Shown piece by piece: positions 23,682 to 32,838 of a stretch of 64,000 nt of DNA. The notes beneath the pieces are model-generated. The model did not search any database, was not told where the DNA came from, and was given only the letters and a program-made list of their open reading frames with translations. A program made the position numbers and the translations under genes. This stretch comes from Amphiura filiformis (lineage: Eukaryota > Echinodermata > Ophiuroidea > Amphilepidida > Amphiuridae): contig NC_092640.1 of assembly GCF_039555335.1 (NCBI RefSeq), positions 42,412,599 to 42,476,598 of the forward strand, written 5' to 3'. Numbering within the stretch: the stretch's first letter is position 1; every line of letters starts with the position of its first letter.

Positions 23682-24732
23682 CAGGGTGTCCCAGAATGAT
23701 CTATACCGGGAAAGATGGAAATTTTTAGGCATGTTAAATGGTCATATTGTTTTACATTTTAAGTTTTACATATATTTAGCTTTCTCAGATTTTTTTTTTT
23801 TTTTTAATTGGACGTTTCTAGTAGAAGTTATAGAAGATTGCGTAAAATGGTGAATTCTAAGTTTTGACAACGCAACCTATTTTGAAAAGCTGTAACATTA
23901 CTAACCGTTCAGCACAAAGTTATTTGTGCTGAAGTTATGCAGGTATTTTAGTTGTGCCCTGTTCATATTTCCACTAAATAGCCGATATTTATCTATTATT
24001 TATGACGTTACGAAGCAATCATTATATGGAATTAAGGATTTGCGGCCTAATCCCATTCTCTCTTTGGCGATAGTTTTAAATATAGTTATTGTGGTGTGAG
24101 GTCCATGTCATTTGAAATGCTTGCAGAGGTCGAACTGGTTGTGGTACAGAAAAGATGGCTCCTCAATATATTGTACAGCAGCGTGGATTTCTTTCAAAAA
24201 CTTACTGGCAAACCGGCAGCTATGTTGAGACGCAAAGAAGATTCATTAGACGATTTCCGCGAGCACGCGTTCCAGTCAAAGGATAGTGTATAACGTAAAG
24301 TTCCAGCGATAACGTAAAGAAGTTTGGCGAGCACAGAACTGTCAGGAATCGGCAGAGTGAAGCATCAGGTGCTCGTAAGACTGTAAGAACTAGAGCGAAC
24401 ATTGCAGCTGTCCGGCAAGCTTTAAGGCGCAACCCCAACAGTAGTTGTCGTCGAAATGCTGTGCCAAACATCCCACGTTCTTTATTTAATCGTATCGTGC
24501 CATTTTCAAGGGTATGCGAGTCGTTTGCGCTGAAAATGAAAAGCAGGTTTTTCATCGATTTTACATTATTGCATGCCACGCCAAAACAAATAAAGGTAGC
24601 GTGCTGAAATTAACAGAATAAGTAGGAGACATGTCCAGCATTATAATGCAGGTATCAAAAATAGATACACTGCCCGTCTTCTATTTTTAGTTATTTTTGC
24701 AAACACGGTACAAATAATTCTGGGACACCCTG
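23682..24732 (+). mobile_element. Tc1/mariner-type transposon remnant
   Basis: The ends are CAGGGTGTCCCAGAATGATC and, inverted, CAGGGTGTCCCAGAATTATT. TA flanks both sides (23680-23681, 24733-24734). It carries an N-terminal transposase remnant and lacks the catalytic part. Confidence 0.85.
24155..24480 (+). pseudogene. Mariner transposase, N-terminal remnant
   Basis: The frame MAPQYIVQQRGFLSKTYWQT, then GSYVETQRRFIRRFP, ends at TAG 24284. It is the helix-turn-helix domain of a Tc1/mariner transposase of the same type as at 10310. After the stop a shifted frame keeps ARKTVRTRANIAAVRQALRR, a second DNA-binding segment. Nothing of the catalytic domain follows. Confidence 0.8.
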
Positions 24733-25319
24733 TATTTTAAAATCTCGTTACTCTCTATTAAACATGCACATTAATCCATACTCTTAAAAGCTTAATAACT
24801 AGGAAATACAGATTCGGGGTACTCAGTACATATGACTTTACGGGTACGTTTCGAAAACATGAGTGGATCGTATTATCGGCCATCTTGTTATATCAATGAC
24901 CCCTTTTCAGGTATTTAAAATATTGATAACAAGCTGTGCCAATTTGTTTCGGCTTTCGGGTACTGATGGGTCCTATTTTCTTGTATAAAAAATTACGGCA
25001 TATTTTGCATAAACAACCACTCCGGCGTCCTGTCCAGTATTTTCAGGGTTTTTTGTTGTTGTTGTTGTTTTGGGGTTTGTTTGTTTTTTGGGGGTTTTTT
25101 TTGGGGGGGGTTAGGGGGAGGTCCAAATCACGATCATGTTCGGGTGAAGTCTCCGTGATTATTTTTTGTTTTGAAATTGTGTCTCACTATCATTATAATA
25201 ATGTACAATATTACTATGTGCCTTACTTTATGAATATGAACACATCATTATGATGAACAACTATGTTATGTTATAGACGTGGTGGCATACGGCTTTAATA
25301 TAAAACAACCTAAATTAAA

Positions 25320-26180
25320 CTCAAGGCAGATTGAGAGGGTATGGATGTTGTTAATACTTTCAATTTCCTTGGATCCCTCATTGTAGATGAAGGAGGCAGC
25401 TTCCAGGAAATTAAAAGAAGCTTGAACATGCCATGAAGAACATCTGTTATTGCACTCATGGACATTTGGAAATATGAGGAATCTCTAGAACAACAAAATA
25501 TGAACATCATGGATGCCCTGGTCTTCCCGATTGCCACATATGGGTCCGAAACATGGGCCATTGGAAGAGTAGATAGATCTAGAATCCAAGCGTTGAAACA
25601 GTGGTGGTGGCGGAAAATGTTAAGAATTTCTTGGAAAGAACACAAAACAAATGCATTTGTCAGAAGCCAGGGAGATCACACCTCATTAGGCCAGAAGATT
25701 GACTGCAACAAACTTCAATATTTTGTCCACGTTTGGAGAAGATTAATGGAGATTGCTTGGAGAAGATCATTGTTCAAGGTCATATGTGACCGTACAGCAC
25801 GAATGAGCCGTAATGTCCTCAATTGTATTCTGAGTTACAGTGTAAAATGGGCATGAAGGTCATATTCATAGGTATTTCAATTTGGTGCTACGTGTATCTC
25901 ATTAAATGAGGTACACGTAGCACCAAATTGAGGTACCTATGAATACGACCTTCATGCCCATTTTACACTGTAACTCAGAATACAATTGAGGACATTTACG
26001 GCTCATTCGTGCTGTACGGTCACATATTGAGGGGATTGCAGAAGAGGTAGACAGAAGACACGATGTATAGATGGAATCAACGAGTGTACAGGATCTCTTA
26101 CCTATGGTCTTTAACAATTAACCGAAATAGCTGGAATGACATCATCAAAAGGGTCACAACGGGTCAGTGATGACTCTTAA
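25320..26180 (+). pseudogene. LINE reverse-transcriptase C-terminal remnant
   Basis: Words such as VVNTFNFLGSLIVDEGG, LVFPIATYGSETWA and RKMLRISWKEHKTN mark the thumb and downstream region of a non-LTR retrotransposon reverse transcriptase. After the foldback insertion at 25782-26027 the coding sequence resumes with RRGRQKTR-like and NSWNDIIKR words. Stops and frameshifts are present, and the endonuclease and fingers/palm are absent. Confidence 0.8.
25782..26027. mobile_element. Near-perfect foldback MITE inside the LINE
   Basis: Two arms of about 122 bp, starting ATATGTGACCGTACAGCACG and ending with its reverse complement, meet at about 25904 around AAATGAGGTACACGTAGCAC. It interrupts the LINE remnant. 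The arms differ at very few positions, so the insertion is recent or kept homogeneous by repair. Confidence 0.85.
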
Positions 26181-26329
26181 GACGACAAATACAAAATAAT
26201 AATCCCTTTCACATAAAGATTTATCAAGATTGCTAAATGGACACCATACAACGATTCATAATTATATTCATTCTCATGAACATTAGGTTCAATTCCCTCA
26301 ACAATTCTAGGGAGAACCCTTTGATAAAC

Positions 26330-26545
26330 AGGGAGAAAAGTGCGCCGCAAAAAGACGCGTAGCAACAGCGGAATTTTTTTCAAGCATTTCATTTCTGCAT
26401 TTCTCCATTCTCAAATGGAATGACTACCGGCATGACCGGGCATATTCCGCTTGTACAGCAGCACGTTGATATTTTTTATTGAAAATTTACATTAACATAC
26501 ACAAATTTGTGATGATGGACCTAATGTTAAAATGTATATATTAGA
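26330..26545 (+). promoter_or_regulatory. Lectin promoter region, duplicate A
   Basis: The 215 bp before the ATG resemble 32608-32798. Shared blocks include GAGAAAAGTGC, GACGCGTAGCAACAG, GGAATGACTAC-like and GCATATTCCGCTTG. Conservation between the duplicates in non-coding sequence suggests the core promoter and 5' UTR lie here. No confident TATA box. Confidence 0.45.
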
Positions 26546-26585
26546 ATGGATTATCAGGTTTCTTTTACATTCATCATCATCATAG
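26546..26585 (+). CDS. Lectin signal-peptide exon, duplicate A
   Basis: ATG at 26546 reads [13 protein letters not shown] plus the first base of a Gly codon, then donor GTGAGT. The duplicate at 32799 reads [13 protein letters not shown] with the same phase. No matching exon 2 follows before copy B, so this exon is either an orphan or an alternative first exon that can splice in frame to 33767. Length, phase and donor are all intact. Confidence 0.6.
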
Positions 26586-26631
26586 GTGAGTTGATACATT
26601 TTGAACATTTCAAGCAGTCTCGTATAGGCAG

Positions 26632-27092
26632 GATTGACGATTTCTTGATTTTTAAAAATCGATTTATTTGATTTAAATCAGATTTTTTTAAATTAAAATC
26701 AGTATTTTTTTTATTATTATTATTCTAAAAACTGCACCCAATGATAAAATCAAACGAGACCAGTGGAATGCTAGATATATGCACAATCCACTAGGCATTT
26801 GTTGTATTTACATGTGAAAATTTCAAAGAAAATATTTGGTAAAATCATGAAAATCATGTTGAATACTGTACCTTGAAGGTGAATTTTTAGCAATAGATAA
26901 AATGACATCATAGAGGTATTTTAATTGTATCCAAAAGTTGTATAAGCATTAGGAATGGAGTAAAACAGTCAATTCAAGAAAGAAATTAATTTAAATTGAT
27001 TTTTTTTTAATTTTATTTAAATCAGTGATTTAAACAAATCATTTGAATGAAATCGTGATTTAATTGATCAATTGATAGTGCAAACCCTGCGG
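26632..27092. mobile_element. Foldback element in intron A
   Basis: GATTTAAATCAG-rich arms (GATTGACGATTTCTTGATTT on the left; CGTGATTTAATTGATCAATT on the right) are inverted relative to each other. No ORF. Confidence 0.6.
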
Positions 27093-27339
27093 ATAGGGGT
27101 CGAACAATGTACATGTAATAGAGTAGACATGCTGGATGTAATTTGCTTTCTTCTGTAAAATTGTGTAACCTAATACCGTATGAATATAAATATTTGATAT
27201 AATTTATATCATAAACGGAAAGTTAAAGCCATAATACCGTATACGATTTTATAATATTAAATTGGTTCATTTTTTTTTTTCAAACCTGATTTACAAAATG
27301 TCATTAAGTCCCCCACCACGTTAAACGACCAAAATAGCC

Positions 27340-28144
27340 AGTAAGATATTTTTACTTTACTTTGTTATTTCGGACAAACCTTTTCTGAATATGTTATTTC
27401 AATATTTTTTGTAAAATTAAAATTTGATGGAAATCGTACATTATGACTTGTTAACAAAATGTTGTGAGAAGAAAGCGGCGGACACCCGCTATAGAAAATT
27501 GCCATTTATTTATTTAAATATCCTATACTGATGTAATAGGGAGGAAACAATAATTGTTTTTGTCACACAGGGTCAAAGATGTCTCAAGTTTGACTTTATA
27601 ATATATTTGACTGAATAAGCATTAATATTTGAGAATTTGTAGTCATTTTTAGTATTTGCCAATTTCGGCGGCCATTTTTGGTGTCATGATAGAAGTACAC
27701 TGATGGCCGGGATCTTTATTACCTTTACCTTGACTTAGAAGTATAGTACGCCCTAAATCATGTATATGAAGCCAAAAAGTTATCGTTTGGTTCAGAGAAG
27801 TCCTATTAATTATATGATAACCTATAATCTTTTTCAGTATTTAGCTGCCATTTTGGGCGCCATTTTGAAAATACACTGTCTCTTGGGACTTATTTTTATA
27901 TCAACTTGAGTTTGATCTAAAAAGTTAGTTTGGTTCAGAAATAGTATTCATATTATGGTCATTTATAGTGATTACCTGCATTTGGTGGCCACTTTGGACG
28001 CCATATTGGACCCCCCCCCTTCCCCCCCTTGGGGCCAGTTTATATTTTTGGGAAAATCCTGATTGTGTTTTGGGGTCATTTCAGGCACCTAAAAAGGTTA
28101 GTTTGATTGGGTTCTGAGGGGATGCAAAGGAGGTGCTTCTAACT
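27340..28144. repeat. Duplicated intron piece, then GCCATTTT modules
   Basis: 27370-27450 matches 33490-33600 (TGTTATTTCGGACAAA, AAATCGTACATTATG), the intron after the first exon. From 27460 on, modules of about 130 bp containing GGCGGCCATTTTTGG-like words recur three times with drift. No coding exon. Confidence 0.5.
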
Positions 28145-28433
28145 CCCCTAGTATTGGCCTTTAATTATATTTGCCATGACGAAATTAGTAGGATAACCCT
28201 GTTTTACCATTATTGGTAATTACTTTTTCAATCAAGTTATTAAAATGAACTAGAATCTCTAGTCGTTGGTATGATTATTTTACTCACATTAGGCATATAC
28301 TGTAGATCATCGTTACCATGGTCACCCCGTATTACAATTTTCTAATCGCTGTAAAATATATAGTTAATGCTTCTTTGCTATTATCCAGAAGTGCACGATC
28401 ATGGTGGCAATAAGCAGTTCTTGACTACATTAA
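28145..28433. repeat. Dispersed repeat copy, empty of the CR1 tail
   Basis: Same block order as 18275-19164, without the LINE tail. It ends at the TTAA used by the insertion at 28434. Confidence 0.75.
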
Positions 28434-29841
28434 GGTTAGCCGAGAGTTTTTCATGCGCTTGATTTCAGAGGGGCGTAAGTTCATAACAGAAACAGCCATG
28501 CAGAAAATGAACAAGCGTACCGGGACGTAGGCCTACTTACAATAGAATATCGATCCACGGTCAAGACATGAAAAGGCTATGAAACTTGGCTTAGCTCAGT
28601 GCCCGGAGCTCGGATGCCGGGGGGGTGCCACAAGCCGTTTTCGGCAATTTTCACAAGGATTTTATAAATTTTAAAATTGATTGGGGGCACTTCGTCAATC
28701 TACGCCCTGGAAAATGTGTTGATTTTGAATTTATAGCCTTGATATCTTTGATGAAATCAATGCTGCTATTCCCCTGATTACAATTATTTGTAAATCGAAT
28801 TTGGGATGAAAATCAACAAGACAGACTTAGCAGGCCTACAAATTTCTGAATTATATAAAGTGAAAAACAATCAATCACGATTCACTGCACTCAGCGAATC
28901 AATCAAATAAAACTAAAAAAAAGGAGCAAGAAAGAATAAAGAAATAGGGAAAAAAGAGAAAGAAAGAGAGAGAAAGAAAATGAACGAAAAAGAAAGAAAG
29001 AAATGAAAAAAAAGAAATGAAAAAGAAAGGAGAAAGAAAAGAGGAAAGAAAGGAAGTAAAAATGAGAAAAGAGAAAAAAAAGAAAATTCAGCCACACGGA
29101 GACTCGATTCCCAGTCCAACGCTCTATCCACTCGGCCATCGATCAGCTTACACAATTGATTGTTCTCAAAGCGGATGATAACTATAATTGGATGCAATAA
29201 TTTACATGATTACAATCGCGTCCGCATTATGGCTCTTAGAATAAACACGCATGTCGGCGCTGAAATTTTGAACGAACTGATGGAGGAAAACCTCGTTTTT
29301 GCAAAACTAGCTTCAATTTGGAGTGAAAATCAAATGGAATAGCAATTGGCAGAATGTTGAGAAATAATGTAGGTATTCAGATGTCTAAATTAACGTCTCG
29401 TAATCAAGATATCGATAATTTCACAAACCAGCTTTTTCTCAAGCAAATTCTCCAAAATTTTCCCCCAAAACGGGCTTTTAAAATTTAATCGGTACTGTAT
29501 TTGGTTCTTCCCCATGGCAACATTATTTCTTTGATCGATTTGTAATATAATACGAAAAAGAAGAAAACAATCGCTCGGTGTGGATTTATACGGAGCGCAC
29601 ATTTGAAAAAAACCTCATGGAACGTGTTTTTGATCTTGTGAACATGGTGGGTAAAAATGCTTTAAACGAAGGATTTTCAAATTTATTCTAATAATTTGTA
29701 TATAACACACACAAAAATGTTAAGCTACATCCAATGCACCAACATTTCACTCGCTGCGATATTTGATTACTGAGAAAACTCTGTTTTAGAGAACAACTTT
29801 ATACGTCTTTTATACGTTTTTATACGTCTCTTTGTGTAACC
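28434..29841. mobile_element. 1.4 kb TTAA-flanked insertion
   Basis: TTAA precedes (28430-28433) and follows (29842-29845) the element. The related copy at 19155 shows the empty site (ACATTAATAATGTATTATG). Ends are GGTTAGCC.. and ..GTGTAACC, with GAGAG/CTC a few bases inside. It has no transposase. It carries a GAAA-rich polypurine tract (28915-29088) and a tRNA-like fragment (29101-29138). A TTAA target suggests piggyBac or Kolobok type. Confidence 0.75.
29101..29140 (-). repeat. tRNA-like (SINE head) fragment
   Basis: On the - strand GGCCGAGTGGATAGAGCG is a good A-box and GGGAATCGAGTC a B-box-like word, but they are too close for a tRNA. Truncated SINE or tRNA fossil. Confidence 0.5.
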
Positions 29842-29849
29842 TTAATAAT

Positions 29850-30100
29850 GTATTATGATATTTACTTACCATAGAGATTGCGATTCCCATACGCCTTGAT
29901 CGTAAGCCCGTCTAACTACTCAAAACCAATCTCCTGTGACGGTGCGAGGTCGCTTATTTTACCAGTATTTTACATGTACGCGCAGATAAAACAGAAAATG
30001 ATCAAGATGTGTCCGTTTTACAATCACAAAAATCACCTTTTACTCAAATTCACACGAATGCAAAACAACAATACCCTGTTTGATTAAGTTAACAAAATCT
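29850..30100. other. No clear feature
   Basis: Between the end of the TTAA insertion and the LTR-like region. It may still belong to the Gypsy element, because I could not place the LTR end. Confidence 0.35.
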
Positions 30101-31140
30101 AAGTCTTTAATTGAAATTAATATACGATTGGCAAGATTGGTACATGACAACAAATGCACATAAGAATTATAATCACACAGTTTTAACTATTCAGTACTTA
30201 ACCAGTAGTCTTCTTCTTGGTGATTATAGAGTTCTATTGCAATGTTCTGGACGGCTGATGTATCTCCTTATTTGCTTATCCTGCGAAAAAAACTGTTCAG
30301 CGAAATCCATTGTACACTTGCATTTATATATCCTTGCGTTAAAATCCTTTGTGTATGTTGCTTCTTTCTCCTGATATTTAACTCCTTGCGCGGTTCAGTT
30401 CATTGTACACTTGCATTTATATATCTTGCGCATAAAATCCTTGGCGTATAGAAATGTTGCTGCTTTCTCCTGATACTTAACTCCTTGCGCGGTTCTCCAA
30501 ACAATTAACTCCTTGTGCCTACTCCAAACACTTAACTTCTTGTGCAGTTCTCCAAACACTTTTAATGTAGCAATGCTAATAGCAATGCCAGACACTCCTT
30601 TTCAATTGTGGAGTAATTTCTCTGGTGCTTGTTGAACTTCCTTAGGGAGATCTATTTGATCTTCACCTTCTTGCATCACAACAATACAGCTACAGTTAAA
30701 ACTCCTTGCACTGCTCCACTTTATTGACAGATGCAAGCAGACAGAAGCAAGCAGACAGAAGCACAATGACGACCAACACACATATGTAGAGAGTCTACAA
30801 TCTCTCTTCATATTCTGCAAAGAGCAAACTCCGTTGCTTTCACCTTTATACTCATCCAAAAAAATATGATCTATTAATAAATCATTCTTTCACATTCCAA
30901 CAATTCCTGGGGTATTCCCCATGATGTCATATATCCACTTTATATTATCCGGAAGTCCCCTATTGGTGCAATACACTGAACGGTCTGGATTAGTAGGGAT
31001 TTTCCCTAATATCCAAAATTAGAATGTGTATTGATCAACTTGATAGATGAGAGGGGGTTTCCCCAAATGTCTCATGAAACAGATTTTAAATTGTAAACAA
31101 AGATGAATAATCAAATTAAATTACTCAGGGCACATCACAC
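30101..31140 (-). mobile_element. Probable Gypsy 3' LTR region
   Basis: A polypurine tract (- strand GGGGGAGGG, about 31141-31149) is followed by TGTGATGTGCCC, as at the start of a 3' LTR. Downstream on the - strand is a TATA-like GAGTATAAAGGTG (near 30845). 30303-30490 holds two tandem units (GTACACTTGCATTTATATAT). A duplicated RNase H coding segment lies inside at 30563-30694. The distal LTR end is not defined. Confidence 0.5.
30563..30694 (-). repeat. Second copy of a Gypsy RNase H segment
   Basis: Nearly identical to 31509-31640 in the same orientation (about 130 bp, only a few differences). The displaced copy lies inside the LTR-like region, as expected from template switching or an unequal exchange. 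Confidence 0.75.
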
Positions 31141-31309
31141 CCTCCCCCTGAAAAGAAGAAAATTTGAATGTAATGAAAACTTTCTTAAATGTTTCCTTCT
31201 TTTATATTAACTTCAACATAGTTATTATCAACTTTGAGTGTTTAACTCAATATACACAGTGACTACTTGTCACACACGTTCCTTTTTAAAGGAATTTTTG
31301 TTTGTCAGT

Positions 31310-31640
31310 TTTACGCAATTCTGGACAGGGCATCAGCCATTACATTGTCTATTCCCTTAATATGTTTGATGTCCAGATTGTACTCTTGCAAGGTCAAACT
31401 CTATCTGGTCAGCCTTTGGTTTTGTTCTTCATCCTGTTGATGAAAGTGAGGGGATTGTGATCTGTGAACACAAGCACAGGATATACTGTGGTACCCAAAT
31501 ACACATCGAAATGTAGCAATGCTAATAGCAATGCCAGACACTCCTTTTCAATTGTGGAGTAATTTCTCTAGTGCTTGTTGAACTTCCTTAGGGAGATCTA
31601 TTTGATCTTCACCTTCTTGCATCACAACAATACAGCTACA
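31310..31640 (-). pseudogene. Gypsy RNase H remnant
   Basis: Across frames the - strand keeps NYSTIEKECLALLLALLHF, VFTDHNPLTFINRMKNKTK, LQEYNLDIKHIKG and DNVMADALSRIA, the RNase H region of Ty3/Gypsy polyproteins ending at the ADALSR motif. Small indels break the frame. No integrase or protease is seen, so only the end of pol remains before the polypurine tract. Confidence 0.8.
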
Positions 31641-31656
31641 TGTGCGACAGGTTGAC

Positions 31657-32270
31657 TTCATTCATACGTGAGGTTCATAAGCGCAGATTGTCCATTGAAT
31701 TGTGTGTGATATCGGACGTATAGAAAAGAGGTTGCGATTTCACATTTTGGACACAAACCGCAGACTTAACGCCCGCAAGGTGACCGAATAGGATGATTGT
31801 ACCGAATGCCACGGTTTATGCAACGTGGCTGTTTTCCCCACAAAAAGTCTAATTCTGAATAGAACGTCATTATATTGGCATGTATAGTGGTTATTAATCT
31901 ACGGAAATATTTATTTTTATTGTTGCAACCATGAAATAAAATTGTTAGCCTTGGTTTAAAGTCAAAATCCAAAATATGCTGAATTAAAGTAGATAAAAGA
32001 CGCGGGCATAGAATTTAGATATGCTAGAGGGTTGCCCTCTTGTCGCCCTCTTGTGACCATATGCTGCACAATAAACGTGCAAACATTCCACGGTTGAATG
32101 GTCGTTGGTAATAACAACCGAATGAATAATAACACTAAAACGCATAGGTTTTTTTTTCATTTCAAATAGAATAAAATGCTAGGAAAAAACTGCTTCTTTA
32201 ATTAGTTCTTAGTAAATTAGCTATGAAATATTAAATATGCACTTTAAAAGCAAGCTTGGTTACCACATGA
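31657..32270 (+). repeat. Lectin upstream region, duplicate B
   Basis: Collinear with 22208-23680, lacking the MITE and the extra 700 bp seen there. CCCTCTTGTCGCCCTCTTGT at 32035-32054 partly resembles a CTCF site on the - strand (weak). Confidence 0.7.
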
Positions 32271-32606
32271 TTAAAGGCCCAGTCAGTGAATTGCTCATCG
32301 TAAAAATCATCAAAATTCAGATTTGTCATTGTCATAGATGTGCTAACATAACCTGCTAGTGGTTCAGCCGAAAAAATAAGGCAATTACACTATGATGTAA
32401 TCTGTAATTTATATGCTGTCAATATATAAATTAGCTACATGTATGGGGCCTCAACTTTGTCAATACTGCTGTTTTCATTTTTTTTTTCCAAATATTTTCA
32501 TTTCAAAAATACCTAATGATAATATTACTGACTTATCCATTCACATTTAGGCAGTTTAGAAACATTTTTTTTGTACTTTCGCTGGGATCACTGAAAGGGC
32601 CTTTAA
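32271..32606. mobile_element. TTAA MITE, family D copy 1
   Basis: Inverted ends TTAAAGGCCCAGTCAGTGA and TCACTGAAAGGGCCTTTAA, with TTAA at both edges. Other copies at 42360-42706 and 48018-48379. The interior carries CGTAAAAATCATCAAAATTC. Confidence 0.85.
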
Positions 32607-32798
32607 CAAAGAGAAAAGTGCACCGCAATCTGACGCGTAGCAACAGTGGAATTTGTCAATTTACAATCATTCCTTTTTTGCATTAGTCTCGTAATAGAAT
32701 GACTACTGTGCATATTCCGCTTGAGCTACAGGTTGATAATTTCTTATTGATACAACATATTTGTTACGATGGACAAAATGTCACATTAAAATATTATA
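32607..32798 (+). promoter_or_regulatory. Lectin promoter and 5' UTR, duplicate B
   Basis: Collinear with 26330-26545. The family D MITE ends directly at its 5' side, so it lies about 190 bp from the start codon. No confident TATA box. Confidence 0.45.
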
Positions 32799-32838
32799 AT
32801 GGATTATCAGGTTTCTTTTACATTGATCATCATCACAG
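32799..32838 (+). CDS. Lectin exon 1: signal peptide start
   Basis: Reads [13 protein letters not shown] plus one base, then donor GTAAGT. With exon 2 it gives ..[15 protein letters not shown], a plausible signal peptide of about 20 residues. Phase 1 junction. Confidence 0.75.

Noticed and set aside
28903..29197. Hydrophobic Phe/Ser-rich frames on the - strand
   Set aside because: Translation of a GAAA polypurine tract; no gene context.
27460..31300. A hidden exon 2 of the upstream lectin copy
   Set aside because: No sequence matching 33767-34024 was found between the two first exons.
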